35,399 nucleotides of DNA from Desulfovibrionaceae bacterium UBA3823 (GTDB lineage Bacteria; Desulfobacterota; Desulfovibrionia; Desulfovibrionales; Desulfovibrionaceae), in contig DFDR01000233.1 of NCBI GenBank assembly GCA_002369295.1, forward strand, positions 1 to 35,399, given 5' to 3'. Of the stretch, positions 7,156-16,307 are shown one piece after another. The translations under genes and the position numbers were made by a program. The notes below the pieces were generated by a model, which did no database searches, was not told the origin of the DNA, and saw only the letters and a list, made by a program, of their open reading frames with translations. Each line of letters opens with the position of its first letter. The stretch's first letter is position 1.

Positions 7156-8850
7156 ATGGAACTTACAGGTGCGCAAATCCTTCTTGAATCGCTTAAGAAA
7201 GAAGGCGTGGATGTTCTGTTCGGGTATCCGGGCGGAGCCATCATCGACATATACGACGAGCTGACCAAGCATCCTGAGCTGCACCATATTCTGGTGCGCC
7301 ACGAGCAGGCCGCCCTGCATGCGGCCGACGGCTATGCCCGCGCCACGGGCAAGGTCGGCACGGCTCTGGTAACCTCCGGCCCCGGCGCCACCAACGCCGT
7401 CACCGGCATCGCCACGGCGTACTGTGATTCCATTCCGCTTGTCGTCTTTACCGGCCAGGTGTCCACGGCCCTCATCGGCAACGACGCGTTCCAGGAAGTC
7501 GATATCGTGGGCATCACGCGCCCCTGCACCAAGCACAACTTCCTCGTGAAGGACGTCAAGGACCTCGCGAAGACCATCAGGCAGGCCTACTACCTGGCCC
7601 GCTCCGGCCGTCCCGGTCCCGTGCTGGTCGATCTGCCCAAGGACGTGCAGCTCGGCAAGACTGAGTTCGTGTGGCCCGAAGACGTCTACATGCGCTCCTA
7701 CAACCCTAACTACAATCCCAACCAGGGACAGCTGAGGAAGGCTATCAAGGAGCTCCGCGACGCTAGGCAGCCTGTGATTCTGGCCGGCGGCGGCGTCATC
7801 CTTTCCGATGCCTCCTCCGCCCTGACCGAGCTCGCCAGGATGCTCAAGATCCCGGTGACCTGCTCGCTCATGGGCATAGGCTGCTTCCCGGCTTCCGATC
7901 CGCTGTGGCTTGGCATGTGCGGCATGCACGGCACCTACGCCGCCAACATGACCCTCAACAACGCCGACCTCATCGTCTGCGTGGGTGCCCGCTTCGACGA
8001 CCGCGTCACCGGCAAGCTCGACACCTTCGCTCCCAAGGCGCGCGTGGTGCACATCGACATCGACCCCACCAGCATCCGCAAGAACGTGCGGGTCGACGTG
8101 CCGGTCGTGGCCGACTGCCGCCTGGCGCTGGAAGGCCTCAACGAGATTGCCCAGACCAAGCTCACCGGCGAAGACTGGGGCAAGGTCCGCGCCGCGTGGC
8201 TGAGCACCATCGACTCCTGGAAGCAGGCCAAGCCCCTGCAGTGGAGCAAGGGCGGCAAGTATCTCAAGCCCCAGCACGTGGTCCGCGTCCTCAACGAACT
8301 CACCCAGGGCAGCGCCATCGTCGCCACGGAAGTGGGCCAGAACCAGATGTGGGCTGCCCAGTTCTACGACTTCGACAAGCCCCGCACCCTGATCACCTCC
8401 GGCGGTCTCGGCACCATGGGCTACGGCCTGCCCGCGGCCATGGGCTGCCAGGTCGCCTTCCCGGGCAAGCTCGTCGTGGACGTGGCCGGCGACGGCTCCA
8501 TTCAGATGAACATCCAGGAAATGGCGACCCTCGTGCAGAACAAGCTGCCCGTCAAGATCCTTATCCTGAACAACACCTACCTCGGCATGGTCCGCCAGTG
8601 GCAGGAGCTCTTCTACAAGCACAACTACAGCCACACCAGCATGACCGGCCAGCCCGACTTCGTGAAGCTCGCCGAGGCCTACGGGGCCGAAGGCTACCGC
8701 ATCTCCAGCGAAGAGGAGCTGAAGCCCACGCTCGAGAAGGCCCTGGCCTCCCCGAATCCGGCCATCATCGACGTGACTGTGGAACCCGAAGAAGACGTCT
8801 ACCCCATGGTGCCCGCAGGGGCAGCCCTGGACGAGATGCTTCTGGTGTAG
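7156..8850 (+). CDS. ilvB: Acetolactate synthase, large (catalytic) subunit
   Basis: The enzyme condenses two pyruvates, or pyruvate and 2-oxobutyrate, to acetohydroxy acids in the first shared step of valine, leucine and isoleucine synthesis, using thiamine diphosphate, Mg2+ and FAD. The 564 residues show the standard three domains: an N-terminal pyrimidine-binding domain with FGYPGGAI and the catalytic Glu50 in VRHEQAALHAADGYAR, a central FAD domain, and a C-terminal diphosphate domain with the GDGSIQMNIQE...LNNTYLGMVRQWQ motif. The ATG at 7156 has GGAG six bases upstream; a TTG two codons earlier is unlikely because it abuts that site. The regulatory subunit gene follows after 12 bases. 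Confidence 0.97.
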   Translation: MELTGAQILLESLKKEGVDVLFGYPGGAIIDIYDELTKHPELHHILVRHEQAALHAADGYARATGKVGTALVTSGPGATNAVTGIATAYCDSIPLVVFTGQVSTALIGNDAFQEVDIVGITRPCTKHNFLVKDVKDLAKTIRQAYYLARSGRPGPVLVDLPKDVQLGKTEFVWPEDVYMRSYNPNYNPNQGQLRKAIKELRDARQPVILAGGGVILSDASSALTELARMLKIPVTCSLMGIGCFPASDPLWLGMCGMHGTYAANMTLNNADLIVCVGARFDDRVTGKLDTFAPKARVVHIDIDPTSIRKNVRVDVPVVADCRLALEGLNEIAQTKLTGEDWGKVRAAWLSTIDSWKQAKPLQWSKGGKYLKPQHVVRVLNELTQGSAIVATEVGQNQMWAAQFYDFDKPRTLITSGGLGTMGYGLPAAMGCQVAFPGKLVVDVAGDGSIQMNIQEMATLVQNKLPVKILILNNTYLGMVRQWQELFYKHNYSHTSMTGQPDFVKLAEAYGAEGYRISSEEELKPTLEKALASPNPAIIDVTVEPEEDVYPMVPAGAALDEMLLV

Positions 8851-8862
8851 GAGGGCGTAGAA

Positions 8863-9354
8863 ATGCAAGAAAGACATGTCCTTTCCGTGCTCGTGGAGAA
8901 CGAGCCCGGCGTGCTCTCCCGCGTGGCCGGCCTCTTCTCGGGACGCGGATACAACATCTATTCGCTCAACGTGGCTCCCGCCCTCGAGGAGGGCACCAGC
9001 CACATGACCATCACCACCTTTGGCGACGCCCAGATCCTTGAGCAGATCATGAAGCAGCTGCACAAGATCGTGTCCGTCATCAAAGTGGCCGAGTACACCG
9101 ACATCCCCTCCGTCGAGCGCGAGATGATGTTCGTCAAGGTCCAGGCCGAAGGCGCCATGCGCGGCGAAATCCTGCGCACCGTCGACATCTTCCGCTGCAA
9201 GGTCATCGACGTGAGCCCCACCGAGATAACCATCGAAGCCACGGGCGACCATGAGAAGCTCGAAGCCATCATCGGCCTGCTCCACCGCTTCGGCATCAAG
9301 GAGATTGCCAGGACCGGCTCCGTGGTCATGCGCCGCTCCAGCCGCGCCGAGTAA
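8863..9354 (+). CDS. ilvN: Acetolactate synthase, small (regulatory) subunit
   Basis: The 163-residue subunit begins with an ACT domain (HVLSVLVENEPGVLSRVAG, then GYNIYSLNVAP) that binds the feedback inhibitor valine in this family. A C-terminal ALS_ss domain follows, with the KVIDVSPTEITIEATGD stretch. The length fits the long-form IlvH/IlvN group. A strong GGAGG lies upstream of the ATG, 12 bases after ilvB, so stoichiometric expression from one transcript is expected. Confidence 0.96.
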   Translation: MQERHVLSVLVENEPGVLSRVAGLFSGRGYNIYSLNVAPALEEGTSHMTITTFGDAQILEQIMKQLHKIVSVIKVAEYTDIPSVEREMMFVKVQAEGAMRGEILRTVDIFRCKVIDVSPTEITIEATGDHEKLEAIIGLLHRFGIKEIARTGSVVMRRSSRAE

Positions 9355-9373
9355 CATCAGCGGTCAAATTCCC

Positions 9374-9399
9374 CGGGCGGGCTTGACAAGGCCCGCCCG
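9374..9399. promoter_or_regulatory. Perfect 9-bp hairpin in the ilvN-ilvC spacer with a -35-like loop
   Basis: Arms CGGGCGGGC (9374-9382) and GCCCGCCCG (9391-9399) pair perfectly around the loop TTGACAAG. The loop contains a consensus -35 hexamer TTGACA (9383-9388), and 17 bases further lies GTTTAT (9406-9411) as a weak -10. The hairpin could reduce ilvN-to-ilvC read-through or stabilise the ilvBN message, while the promoter would restart transcription for ilvC. There is no T-run directly after the stem, so it is not a textbook terminator. Confidence 0.5.
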
Positions 9400-9421
9400 A
9401 GCGTAGTTTATGTGGCTGTTC

Positions 9422-10471
<1,050 letters not shown>

Positions 10472-10520
10472 CCCGTCTGCCTTTGCGGCGCGTCAGCGCC
10501 GCCTGACACAGCGCTCAAGC

Positions 10521-10563
10521 AAGGCTGGATCCTGTCGCCGGGATCCAGCCTTTTGTCTTTTTT
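10521..10563 (+). terminator. Rho-independent terminator after ilvC
   Basis: Arms AAGGCTGGATCC (10521-10532) and GGATCCAGCCTT (10541-10552) form a perfect 12-bp stem with an 8-base loop, followed by a T-rich tail (TTTTGTCTTTTTT). This ends the ilv transcript 50 bases after the ilvC stop. A second GC stem, GCGGCGC/GCGCCGC with a four-base loop, lies just before it at 10485-10502. Confidence 0.92.
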
Positions 10564-10734
10564 CAGGCTGGAAGCCCGGCTGGAGATGCGCTCCTTGCCT
10601 CCAGAGGGGGGAGATGCGATGCCGGTGAGGAGAGTTTCGCTCAAGCTGGCAGGAGACTAGCCATTGCCTCTGTCGTGTCAGCCAATTAGTGGTGGAGAGA
10701 AACTCAGTAAAGTCTATATTGTCGAGGATTAGTT

Positions 10735-11154
10735 ATGAAATTTTTGAAATTAAGCCTTTTAAGCCTTGCAATAATTGTAACATGCAATACTGGCACAGCT
10801 CAGGCTTCAAATTACGAAAAAGTTCTTTGGATAAATTCTCATGGACATGAGGCAGGCGACAATGAGCCTTCTGATACTTGCTATCTGACATTTAACGACG
10901 ATAATATGGTTGTGCATTGTATCACTATTGGGGATCCAGAGACAATATATGTGTATAAAATTACAAAAAAAGAAAAGAATAAATTTTGTGCCAAAGCTGT
11001 CGGTGAGCACTGGGTTAATGCAGATGCTTCCCATGGCCTTGAAAAGCAGGATCTCGTCGCCGAAGAGGTGTGCGGCAAGTTTTCTGGCGACAGGCTGGTG
11101 CTCAAAGACTGGATGACGCTGAAAAGATTCAAGCTTAAGATTACGGGCGAGTAG
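10735..11154 (+). CDS. AT-rich secreted protein of unknown function
   Basis: The 139-residue protein has a clear signal peptide (MKFLKLSLLSLAIIVTC... to about TAQAS, residue 25). The mature part of about 114 residues has four Cys (DTCYLTF, HCITIG, FCAKAV, EVCGKF), which could form two disulfides. I do not recognise a family. By counting, the gene is about 41 % G+C, with the first 240 bases near 35 %, against about two thirds for its neighbours, and it uses A/T-ending codons that neighbouring genes avoid. That points to recent transfer. GAGGA lies seven bases before the ATG, and a TATATT -10-like hexamer lies at 10715-10720. It sits alone between the ilv terminator and the esterase gene. Confidence 0.8.
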   Translation: MKFLKLSLLSLAIIVTCNTGTAQASNYEKVLWINSHGHEAGDNEPSDTCYLTFNDDNMVVHCITIGDPETIYVYKITKKEKNKFCAKAVGEHWVNADASHGLEKQDLVAEEVCGKFSGDRLVLKDWMTLKRFKLKITGE

Positions 11155-11465
11155 ATCTTTTATCCTGGCTGGCGTGGACGCGAAGCAGGCCTTGGCCTGT
11201 CAGGCCCTTCTGCGCCAGGCTCGCAGATGCACGCGTAGCCGTGGAGAAAGCAGGCGTCTTGTGAAGCTGGACGACAGCGTCTGACCAGATCGCGGCAGGG
11301 GGCTGGACGGCACGCTGAAGCCTTTTGTCCGAGGCTGTCCGGAACAGCCCTGTGAACGCAGGCAAACGCTGAAGCGCATCGCTCGCAAGCCAGCTGGACA
11401 GCCGTTGTGCCGGCACCGGAACGGGCGGAGCTGACAAAGGCAGAAAAGAAGCCGGGGAGGGTGTC
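11155..11465. other. Non-coding spacer before the esterase gene
   Basis: This interval of 311 bases returns quickly to high G+C after the AT-rich gene. Open frames on both strands are not supported by family resemblance or ribosome sites. I see only a small hairpin, GGCTGT/ACAGCC at 11333-11349, and no clear promoter hexamers or T-tract. It may be the transition between transferred and native DNA; no direct repeats bounding the AT-rich gene were noticed. Confidence 0.4.
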
Positions 11466-12356
11466 ATGGTGGAATCTACTATCAAGGATGCAGACGCAAG
11501 GGACGCGCAGATAGCGGAACGCATGAAGGCCGTTTTCAGCGGCAGGGAGCCTGTCCGCTTCCAGCTTCCCGAGGACTGGATCCACGAGCGCATCAGGTCC
11601 AGCGGATTGATGCTGGAGCGCTTGGTCATGCCCGCAGTCCATAGCCACCGCGTGCTCCTGCAGCTGCATGGCGGAGGCTACCAGACTGGCATGCAGGATA
11701 TCTTCCGCAGGATGGCCGCGCTTCAGGCGCCCAGCGTGGGTGCCGGCGAGGCATGGATGGTGCACTACAGGCTGGCGCCCCAGCACGTCTATCCGGCTGC
11801 CCTCGAGGACGCCGAGTCGGCCTGGGAAGTTCTGCGCAGCCGGGGGCTGGCGGCTTCGGACATCGTGCTGTGCGCCGACTCGGCGGGCGCCAATCTGGCG
11901 CTGGCGCTGTGTCTCGAACTCAGGCGTCGCGGCCGATCCCTGCCGGGCTTCCTTGCGCTGCTCTCGCCCTGGGCCTGCATGGAGCTGGACTCGCCCTCGC
12001 GGCGGAACAACGCCAGGCGCGACTGCGTGCTCGGGGAAGGGGGGCCCCTCCATCATGTGGTGAGCACGCCTTCGCCCTATGCCGGCGCCCTTGATCTCTC
12101 GGATCCGAGGCTCTCGCCTTGCTATGCGGATCTGTCGGGCCTGCCGCCCATGCTTATCCAGGCAGGCGGACACGAAGTCCTTCTCGACGATGCGCTGGCG
12201 CTGGCCGCCAAGGCCGCCAGCGACGGCGTCGAGGTCTCCCTCACGGTCTATCCCGGCATGCCGCACGACTTTGCGATCCTGCTGCCGAATCTGCCGGAAA
12301 GCAGGGCAGCCCTGCGGGAACTCAGGGACTTTGCCCTGCGCAGGCACCCTGCCTAA
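11466..12356 (+). CDS. Alpha/beta hydrolase of the hormone-sensitive-lipase (HSL) esterase type
   Basis: The 296-residue protein shows the HSL-family oxyanion motif HGGG (residues 68-71), the YRLAPQHVYPAALED segment, a nucleophile elbow ADSAG (Ser139), GGHEVLLDDA with acidic Glu237 and nearby Asp residues, and the catalytic His267 in GMPHDF. Such enzymes hydrolyse short-chain esters in the cytoplasm. The elbow has Ala in place of the first Gly of GxSxG, an uncommon but tolerated change. No signal peptide is present. GGGGAGG lies upstream of the ATG. It converges on the ABC ATPase gene with a 37-base gap. Confidence 0.88.
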   Translation: MVESTIKDADARDAQIAERMKAVFSGREPVRFQLPEDWIHERIRSSGLMLERLVMPAVHSHRVLLQLHGGGYQTGMQDIFRRMAALQAPSVGAGEAWMVHYRLAPQHVYPAALEDAESAWEVLRSRGLAASDIVLCADSAGANLALALCLELRRRGRSLPGFLALLSPWACMELDSPSRRNNARRDCVLGEGGPLHHVVSTPSPYAGALDLSDPRLSPCYADLSGLPPMLIQAGGHEVLLDDALALAAKAASDGVEVSLTVYPGMPHDFAILLPNLPESRAALRELRDFALRRHPA

Positions 12357-12393
12357 CACGCCGCGCCCGCGGTCAGCCCGTGGATGCAGCGGC

Positions 12394-13353
12394 CTACGCC
12401 AGCCAGCACAGCGTTCTGTGCCCGCCGTCTTTCCGCTCCGGCGGCAGGGCTTCCCGGCACTCTGCCCTGGCTCTGGGGCAGCGCGGATGGAAGGGGCAGC
12501 CCTGGGGAATCTTGCCCAGCGGAGGTACCGTGCCGGCAATGGCTGGAAGGCGATCGAGCAGCATGGCGTCCCTGGAGGGCGCGGAGGCCAAGAGGCCCTG
12601 GGTGTAGGGATGGCGCGGGGAGAGCAGGACGTCGCGGACCGTGCCGAACTCGACGAGGTGGCCTGCGTACATGACGCCCACCATGTCGGCCGTCTGGGCG
12701 ACGACGCCAAGATCGTGGGTGATGAGCAGCACGCTCATGCCCCGCCGTTCGCGCTGCTCCTGCAGTATGCTCAGGATCTGGCCCTGGATGGTGGGATCGA
12801 GCGCCGTCGTCGGCTCGTCGGCCAACAGCAGTCTGGGCCCGCAGGCCAGGGCCATGGCAATCATGACGCGCTGGCGCATGCCGCCGGAGAGCTCGTGGGG
12901 GTAGACGTCGAAGCGCGCTTCGGGCGAGGGGATGTTGACCTGCCGGAAGAGCTCCACCACCCGCTTCCTGGCCTCCCGCTTCGAGAGGCCGAGATGCGTG
13001 CGCAGGGGCTCGGCAGCTTGGAAGCCTACGGTGAGCACCGGATTCAGGGCCGTCATGGGCTCCTGAAAGATCATGGCCAGCTCACGGCCCCGCAGGGAGC
13101 GCATGCGGCGCTCGGAAAGCGCCAGCAGGTCCGTGCCGGCGAAGGCAACGGAGCCCGCAACGCGCGCCTGGGAGGGCAGCAGGCGCAGGCAGGCCTTGGC
13201 GGTGAGGCTCTTGCCGCAGCCGGATTCGCCCACGAGGCAGGTGACGCAGGCTTCCCTGACGCCGAAGGAGACGTCCTGCACGGCAGGCAGGAGCCTTCCT
13301 GCGGCGTCTTCAAAGGCGATGCCGAGGCCCCGGAGCTCGAGGAGGCTTTCCAT
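12394..13353 (-). CDS. OppD/DppD-type ABC transporter ATP-binding protein
   Basis: This 319-residue ATPase belongs to the oligopeptide/nickel importer group. It has Walker A GESGCGKS, a Q-loop in [13 protein letters not shown], signature LSGGMRQR, Walker B LLLADEP with the following TTALDP, and a switch His in LLITHD. The C-terminal oligopeptide-transporter extension has the [14 protein letters not shown] cysteine cluster, which in some relatives binds an iron-sulfur cluster. No permease, binding protein or OppF partner is visible nearby. It is the last gene of the run that includes the mla genes, starting three bases after the mlaA stop, and its ribosome site is weak, so translational coupling is likely. 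Further transporter genes cannot follow directly, because the esterase gene converges on it. Confidence 0.9.
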   Translation of the reverse strand: MESLLELRGLGIAFEDAAGRLLPAVQDVSFGVREACVTCLVGESGCGKSLTAKACLRLLPSQARVAGSVAFAGTDLLALSERRMRSLRGRELAMIFQEPMTALNPVLTVGFQAAEPLRTHLGLSKREARKRVVELFRQVNIPSPEARFDVYPHELSGGMRQRVMIAMALACGPRLLLADEPTTALDPTIQGQILSILQEQRERRGMSVLLITHDLGVVAQTADMVGVMYAGHLVEFGTVRDVLLSPRHPYTQGLLASAPSRDAMLLDRLPAIAGTVPPLGKIPQGCPFHPRCPRARAECREALPPERKDGGHRTLCWLA

Positions 13354-13356
13354 GCG

Positions 13357-14292
13357 CTAGCGGGCAACCTGCACGGCGCGGTGCTTGACCCAGCCTTCGC
13401 GCATCATGATGTAGGGATCGACGGCCGCCTTCTTCAGGTCGAAGTAGGTGGGAAGCACATCGTCGAGGTCGTTGAAGAAGAAGCCGGTCTGTATGCCCGA
13501 GGGCACGTACCAGGGATGGATGACATACGATGCCCAGAAGGCCGGGTACATGAAGTAGTCGCCGGCCCGGCCGAAGGTCTCCCGCACCGAGGAGGGGCCG
13601 AAGAAGGGCCAGACGATGTAGAAGCCGTGCCCAAAGCCCCAGCGCCCGAGGGTCTGGCCGAAGTCCTCGCCTTCCGGGTGCACGGGCACGATGGTCTTCT
13701 TGTGCTTGGCGACGTCCACGAGCCCGCCGAGGCCGGCCGTGGAGTTGACGATAAAGCGCCCGAACTCCACGCCCGCCTCCTTGAAGCGGAATTGGAGCAG
13801 GTTGTTGATGAAGCGCATGGGGAAGAGCAGGTTGTGGAAGACGTTCTTGATGCCCGTGCGCAGCTGCCTCGGCGTGACGGTCTCCCAGAAGCGGTAGGCG
13901 GGGTTGGCCACGTAGAGGTAGAAGATGTCGTTGAAGCCGAACCAGAAGCGGTTCCAGGGCTCGATGGGGTCGGCAATGAGCTGGGGCTCGCCGCTGGCGT
14001 AGTCGTCGAGCTCCTCGAGATCGTCGATGGAGGCGGTGACCTGCTGATCGACGGAGCGCTTCTTGCGCAGGAAGATGCCAGTCGTGGGCAGGCCGTTGCC
14101 GTGCTGGCCGTAGATGGAGGAGGGCACCAAATCCCTGCTGTGCCTGGCCTCGGGCTTGGCGACGTTGACGCGGGCCGTCACGGCGCTCTGCGGGGCGCCC
14201 TGGGCTTCGGCAGGGACATGCGCCGTCGCCAGCGCCAGCAGGGCGGAGAAGGCCAGCGGCAGGAGGCGTTCGGCAAGTGCGCTACTTAGCAT
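13357..14292 (-). CDS. mlaA: MlaA/VacJ-family outer-membrane lipid-asymmetry protein
   Basis: The conserved core starts at residue 108 with DPIEPWNRFWFGFND and continues with the MlaA landmarks RFINNLLQFRFKEAGVEFGRF, NSTAGLGGLVDVA, and EDFGQTLGRWGFGHGFYIVWPFFGPSS. MlaA removes misplaced phospholipid from the outer leaflet of the outer membrane and passes it to MlaC. At 311 residues it is longer than the E. coli protein because of an unusual, probably disordered stretch of about 75 residues after the signal peptide. The leader ends near AEA-Q and no lipobox Cys is present, whereas E. coli MlaA is a lipoprotein. Its start overlaps the mlaC stop by 11 bases. Confidence 0.92.
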   Translation of the reverse strand: MLSSALAERLLPLAFSALLALATAHVPAEAQGAPQSAVTARVNVAKPEARHSRDLVPSSIYGQHGNGLPTTGIFLRKKRSVDQQVTASIDDLEELDDYASGEPQLIADPIEPWNRFWFGFNDIFYLYVANPAYRFWETVTPRQLRTGIKNVFHNLLFPMRFINNLLQFRFKEAGVEFGRFIVNSTAGLGGLVDVAKHKKTIVPVHPEGEDFGQTLGRWGFGHGFYIVWPFFGPSSVRETFGRAGDYFMYPAFWASYVIHPWYVPSGIQTGFFFNDLDDVLPTYFDLKKAAVDPYIMMREGWVKHRAVQVAR

Positions 14293-14929
14293 TGCTGGCG
14301 TTCCTGGCCTCGAGGGCCTTGGTCTTGACGCGGGCGGTGAGCTCGTCGGGACTGGAGGTCTGCAGGATGTCCTGGAACTGGGTGCGGTAGTTCTTCACGA
14401 GGCTCACGCCCTCGACGATGACGTCGTAGACGCACCAGCCGCCGTTCTTGGGCATCATCCTGTAGTCCACGGGGATCTTCTTGCCGTCCTTCATGGTGAG
14501 GATCGTCTTCTGCTCCACGCGGTCGCCGGCCTGGTTGGCGCGTTCGCCCACGAAGACGACCTTTTCGCCGTTGTAGCCGTCGATCTTGCCGAGGTAGGTG
14601 CACAGGAGCAGATCGGCGAAGGCGTCGGAGAAGCTCTTCTGCTGCTGGGGGGAGAAGGTGCCCCAGCGCTGGCCCACGGTGCGGGAGGAGAATTCCCTGA
14701 AGTCGAAGATGTGGTAGACCTCGTCCTCGATCTGGCGGCGCAGGGGGCCGCGGGTGGCCGGATTGACGTAGCCGGGATCCTTGATGAAGCCGAGGATGCG
14801 GGTGACGGAGGTTTCCAGGGCCTGGCGGGACGGCGAGGCGGCCTCGCAGGCGCTGGCTGCAAGCAGGACAAGGGCGAGGGCCAGAGCGATGGCTCCTGCG
14901 CGGAAGGCGGTGAAGCGTGCAGTGCTCAT
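14282..14929 (-). CDS. mlaC: MlaC-type periplasmic phospholipid-binding protein
   Basis: The 215-residue protein has a signal peptide (hydrophobic AGAIALALALVLLAASA) and a MlaC/Ttg2D domain with the features FDFREFSSRTVGQRW, the FSDAFADLLLCTYLGKIDGY helix and KNGGWCVYDVIVEGVSLVKNYR near the C-terminus. MlaC ferries phospholipid across the periplasm between MlaA and the MlaFED complex. A Cys at residue 28 in ASAC could serve as a lipidation site but the -3 residue is not the usual Leu; signal peptidase I cleavage is as likely. Its ATG overlaps the mlaD stop as ATGA, and its end overlaps mlaA. Confidence 0.93.
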   Translation of the reverse strand: MSTARFTAFRAGAIALALALVLLAASACEAASPSRQALETSVTRILGFIKDPGYVNPATRGPLRRQIEDEVYHIFDFREFSSRTVGQRWGTFSPQQQKSFSDAFADLLLCTYLGKIDGYNGEKVVFVGERANQAGDRVEQKTILTMKDGKKIPVDYRMMPKNGGWCVYDVIVEGVSLVKNYRTQFQDILQTSSPDELTARVKTKALEARNASNAK

Positions 14930-15384
14930 TTTTTCACGTCTCCGAAAGCGTATTTGCTGATAAGCGAGCCCAGATCGACGGCCGGCTCAGTATCGCTGAT
15001 CTCGCCGCCTCGGGGCAGGATGTCGGGGGAGCCGCCAGGGGTGACGGCAATGAACTTGTCGCCGATGAGGCCTGCGGTCTTGACCGAGGCGATGGTGTCG
15101 TCGGGGAGCTTGAGATCCCGATCGAAGCGCATGGTGACCACCGCGAGGGTGTCCGTCTCCGTGCGGTGGAGCGCGATGCTCTGAACGCGTCCCACGGGAA
15201 TGCCGGCCATTTCCACGTCTGCGCCGACCCGCAGACCGGAGATGTTGGTGAAGCGGGCCGTCAGCTCGAAGCCGTCGCTGGCGAAGAGCTCCATTTTGCC
15301 GAGCTTGACCGTCATGTAGGCGATGCAGAGGAGGCCGATGAAGACGAAGACGCCGACGGCCGTGGCGCGGGTGCTGCTGTTCAT
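14926..15384 (-). CDS. mlaD: MlaD-type MCE-domain protein
   Basis: The 152-residue protein has one N-terminal membrane anchor (residues 9-27, GVFVFIGLLCIAYMTVKLG) and one MCE domain with ELTARFTNISGLRVGADVEMAGIPVGRV split over two strands, then the GDKFIAVTPGG loop. MlaD forms a hexameric ring on the inner membrane that channels lipid to or from MlaC. The start at 15384 has AGGAA upstream. The frame stays open far beyond this ATG, but that extension lies antisense-like across mlaF and has no MCE similarity, so I reject a fusion. The 98-base gap to mlaF contains a promoter-like sequence. Confidence 0.93.
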   Translation of the reverse strand: MNSSTRATAVGVFVFIGLLCIAYMTVKLGKMELFASDGFELTARFTNISGLRVGADVEMAGIPVGRVQSIALHRTETDTLAVVTMRFDRDLKLPDDTIASVKTAGLIGDKFIAVTPGGSPDILPRGGEISDTEPAVDLGSLISKYAFGDVKK

Positions 15385-15421
15385 GAATGCTGTTCCTGAA
15401 GTTGCGCGGTAAAACAGGGTA

Positions 15422-15450
15422 AATATAGCTTCCGGCAGACTGCAAGGCAA
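15422..15450 (-). promoter_or_regulatory. Internal sigma70-like promoter upstream of mlaD
   Basis: On the minus strand TTGCCT (15450-15445) and TATATT (15427-15422) are 17 bases apart; the -10 matches five of six consensus bases. It would allow mlaD-mlaC-mlaA to be transcribed separately from mlaF-mlaE. A GC hairpin (GCCGGC repeats) lies immediately upstream. The region is one of the few AT-rich spots in the run. Confidence 0.5.
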
Positions 15451-15482
15451 GCCGGCTGCCGGCTGCGACAAAGCCTTGGGCG

Positions 15483-16298
15483 TCAGCTCTCGAGCCAGGC
15501 CTTCAGGCTGGCCGCAACGGCCGCATCCATGTCCTGTGCGCCGGCGTCCTGGGCTTCGCCGGCCTCGCGGCGCAGGAACTGCCTGAGGTAGGGATCCTCC
15601 GACTGCCTGAGCTCCTGGAGCCCGCCGCAGAAGGAGGAGACGCCGTCCTTGAGCACCAGCACGTGGCCGGCAATGCGCTCGAGGCTGTCGAGGTCGTGGC
15701 TGACCACGACGATGGTCATGTCGGGATAGTGGCGGTGCATGGAGAGGAGAAGGTCGTCCATGCGGGCCGCAGTGATGGGGTCGAGGCCCGAGGTGGGCTC
15801 GTCGCAGAGCAGGATCTTGGGTTCGGCCGCGATGGCGCGGGCAAGTCCTGCGCGCTTGCGCATGCCGCCGGAGAGCTCGTTGGGGTAGTAGTCGATGAAT
15901 TCTTCGAGGCCCACCATGGCAAGCACCCGCAGGGCCTCGCGGCGCAGGAGAGCCTTCGGCAGGGAGAGGTGCTCGGAGAGCGGCAGGACCGCGTTTTCGC
16001 CGAGCGTGAGGGCTCCGAGCAGGGCGCCGTCCTGGAAGAGCACGCCCATGTGGCGGCGCAGCCTGCGGAAGGCCTTCCTGTCCATGGAGGCGATGTCCTG
16101 CCCGCCGATGACGATGCTGCCTCCCATGGGCTTGGAAAGGCCGATGATCTGGCGCAGGAGGGTGGACTTGCCGCAGCCGGATCCGCCGAGGATCACGGAG
16201 ACGGCGCCCCCGGGAAGGACGCCTGTGACGTCCGTGAGCACCCTGCGTTCGCCGTAGCCCGCCTGGAGGCGGTCGAAGCGTATGTCCCAGCTTGCCAT
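15483..16298 (-). CDS. mlaF: MlaF-type ABC transporter ATPase
   Basis: The 271-residue ATPase powers the MlaFED lipid transporter. It shows Walker A GGSGCGKS, the Q-loop GVLFQDGALLGALTLGEN (the ALFxxLTVxEN pattern is typical of the Mla/Ttg2A group), signature LSGGMRKRAGLARA, Walker B KILLCDEPTSGLDP, and the switch His in VVVSHD. The LSGGMRKR signature distinguishes it from most other ABC ATPases. A clean AAGGAG precedes the ATG. It follows mlaE after nine bases. A C-terminal extension of about 25 residues is Ala/Asp-rich. Confidence 0.94.
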   Translation of the reverse strand: MASWDIRFDRLQAGYGERRVLTDVTGVLPGGAVSVILGGSGCGKSTLLRQIIGLSKPMGGSIVIGGQDIASMDRKAFRRLRRHMGVLFQDGALLGALTLGENAVLPLSEHLSLPKALLRREALRVLAMVGLEEFIDYYPNELSGGMRKRAGLARAIAAEPKILLCDEPTSGLDPITAARMDDLLLSMHRHYPDMTIVVVSHDLDSLERIAGHVLVLKDGVSSFCGGLQELRQSEDPYLRQFLRREAGEAQDAGAQDMDAAVAASLKAWLES

Positions 16299-16307
16299 GG
16301 CCGCTCC

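Noticed and set aside
7138..9357. 739-codon open frame opposite ilvB and ilvN
   Set aside because: The sense strand holds unmistakable ilvB and ilvN; the antisense product is a low-complexity His/Gly/Val-rich shadow.
10881..11132. Minus-strand frame of 83 codons within the AT-rich gene
   Set aside because: The plus-strand frame has a signal peptide and a ribosome site; the reverse frame has neither.
12079..14289. 736-codon open frame on the plus strand
   Set aside because: It is antisense to the OppD-type ATPase and mlaA, both of which have full family motifs; the frame has no motif or ribosome site.
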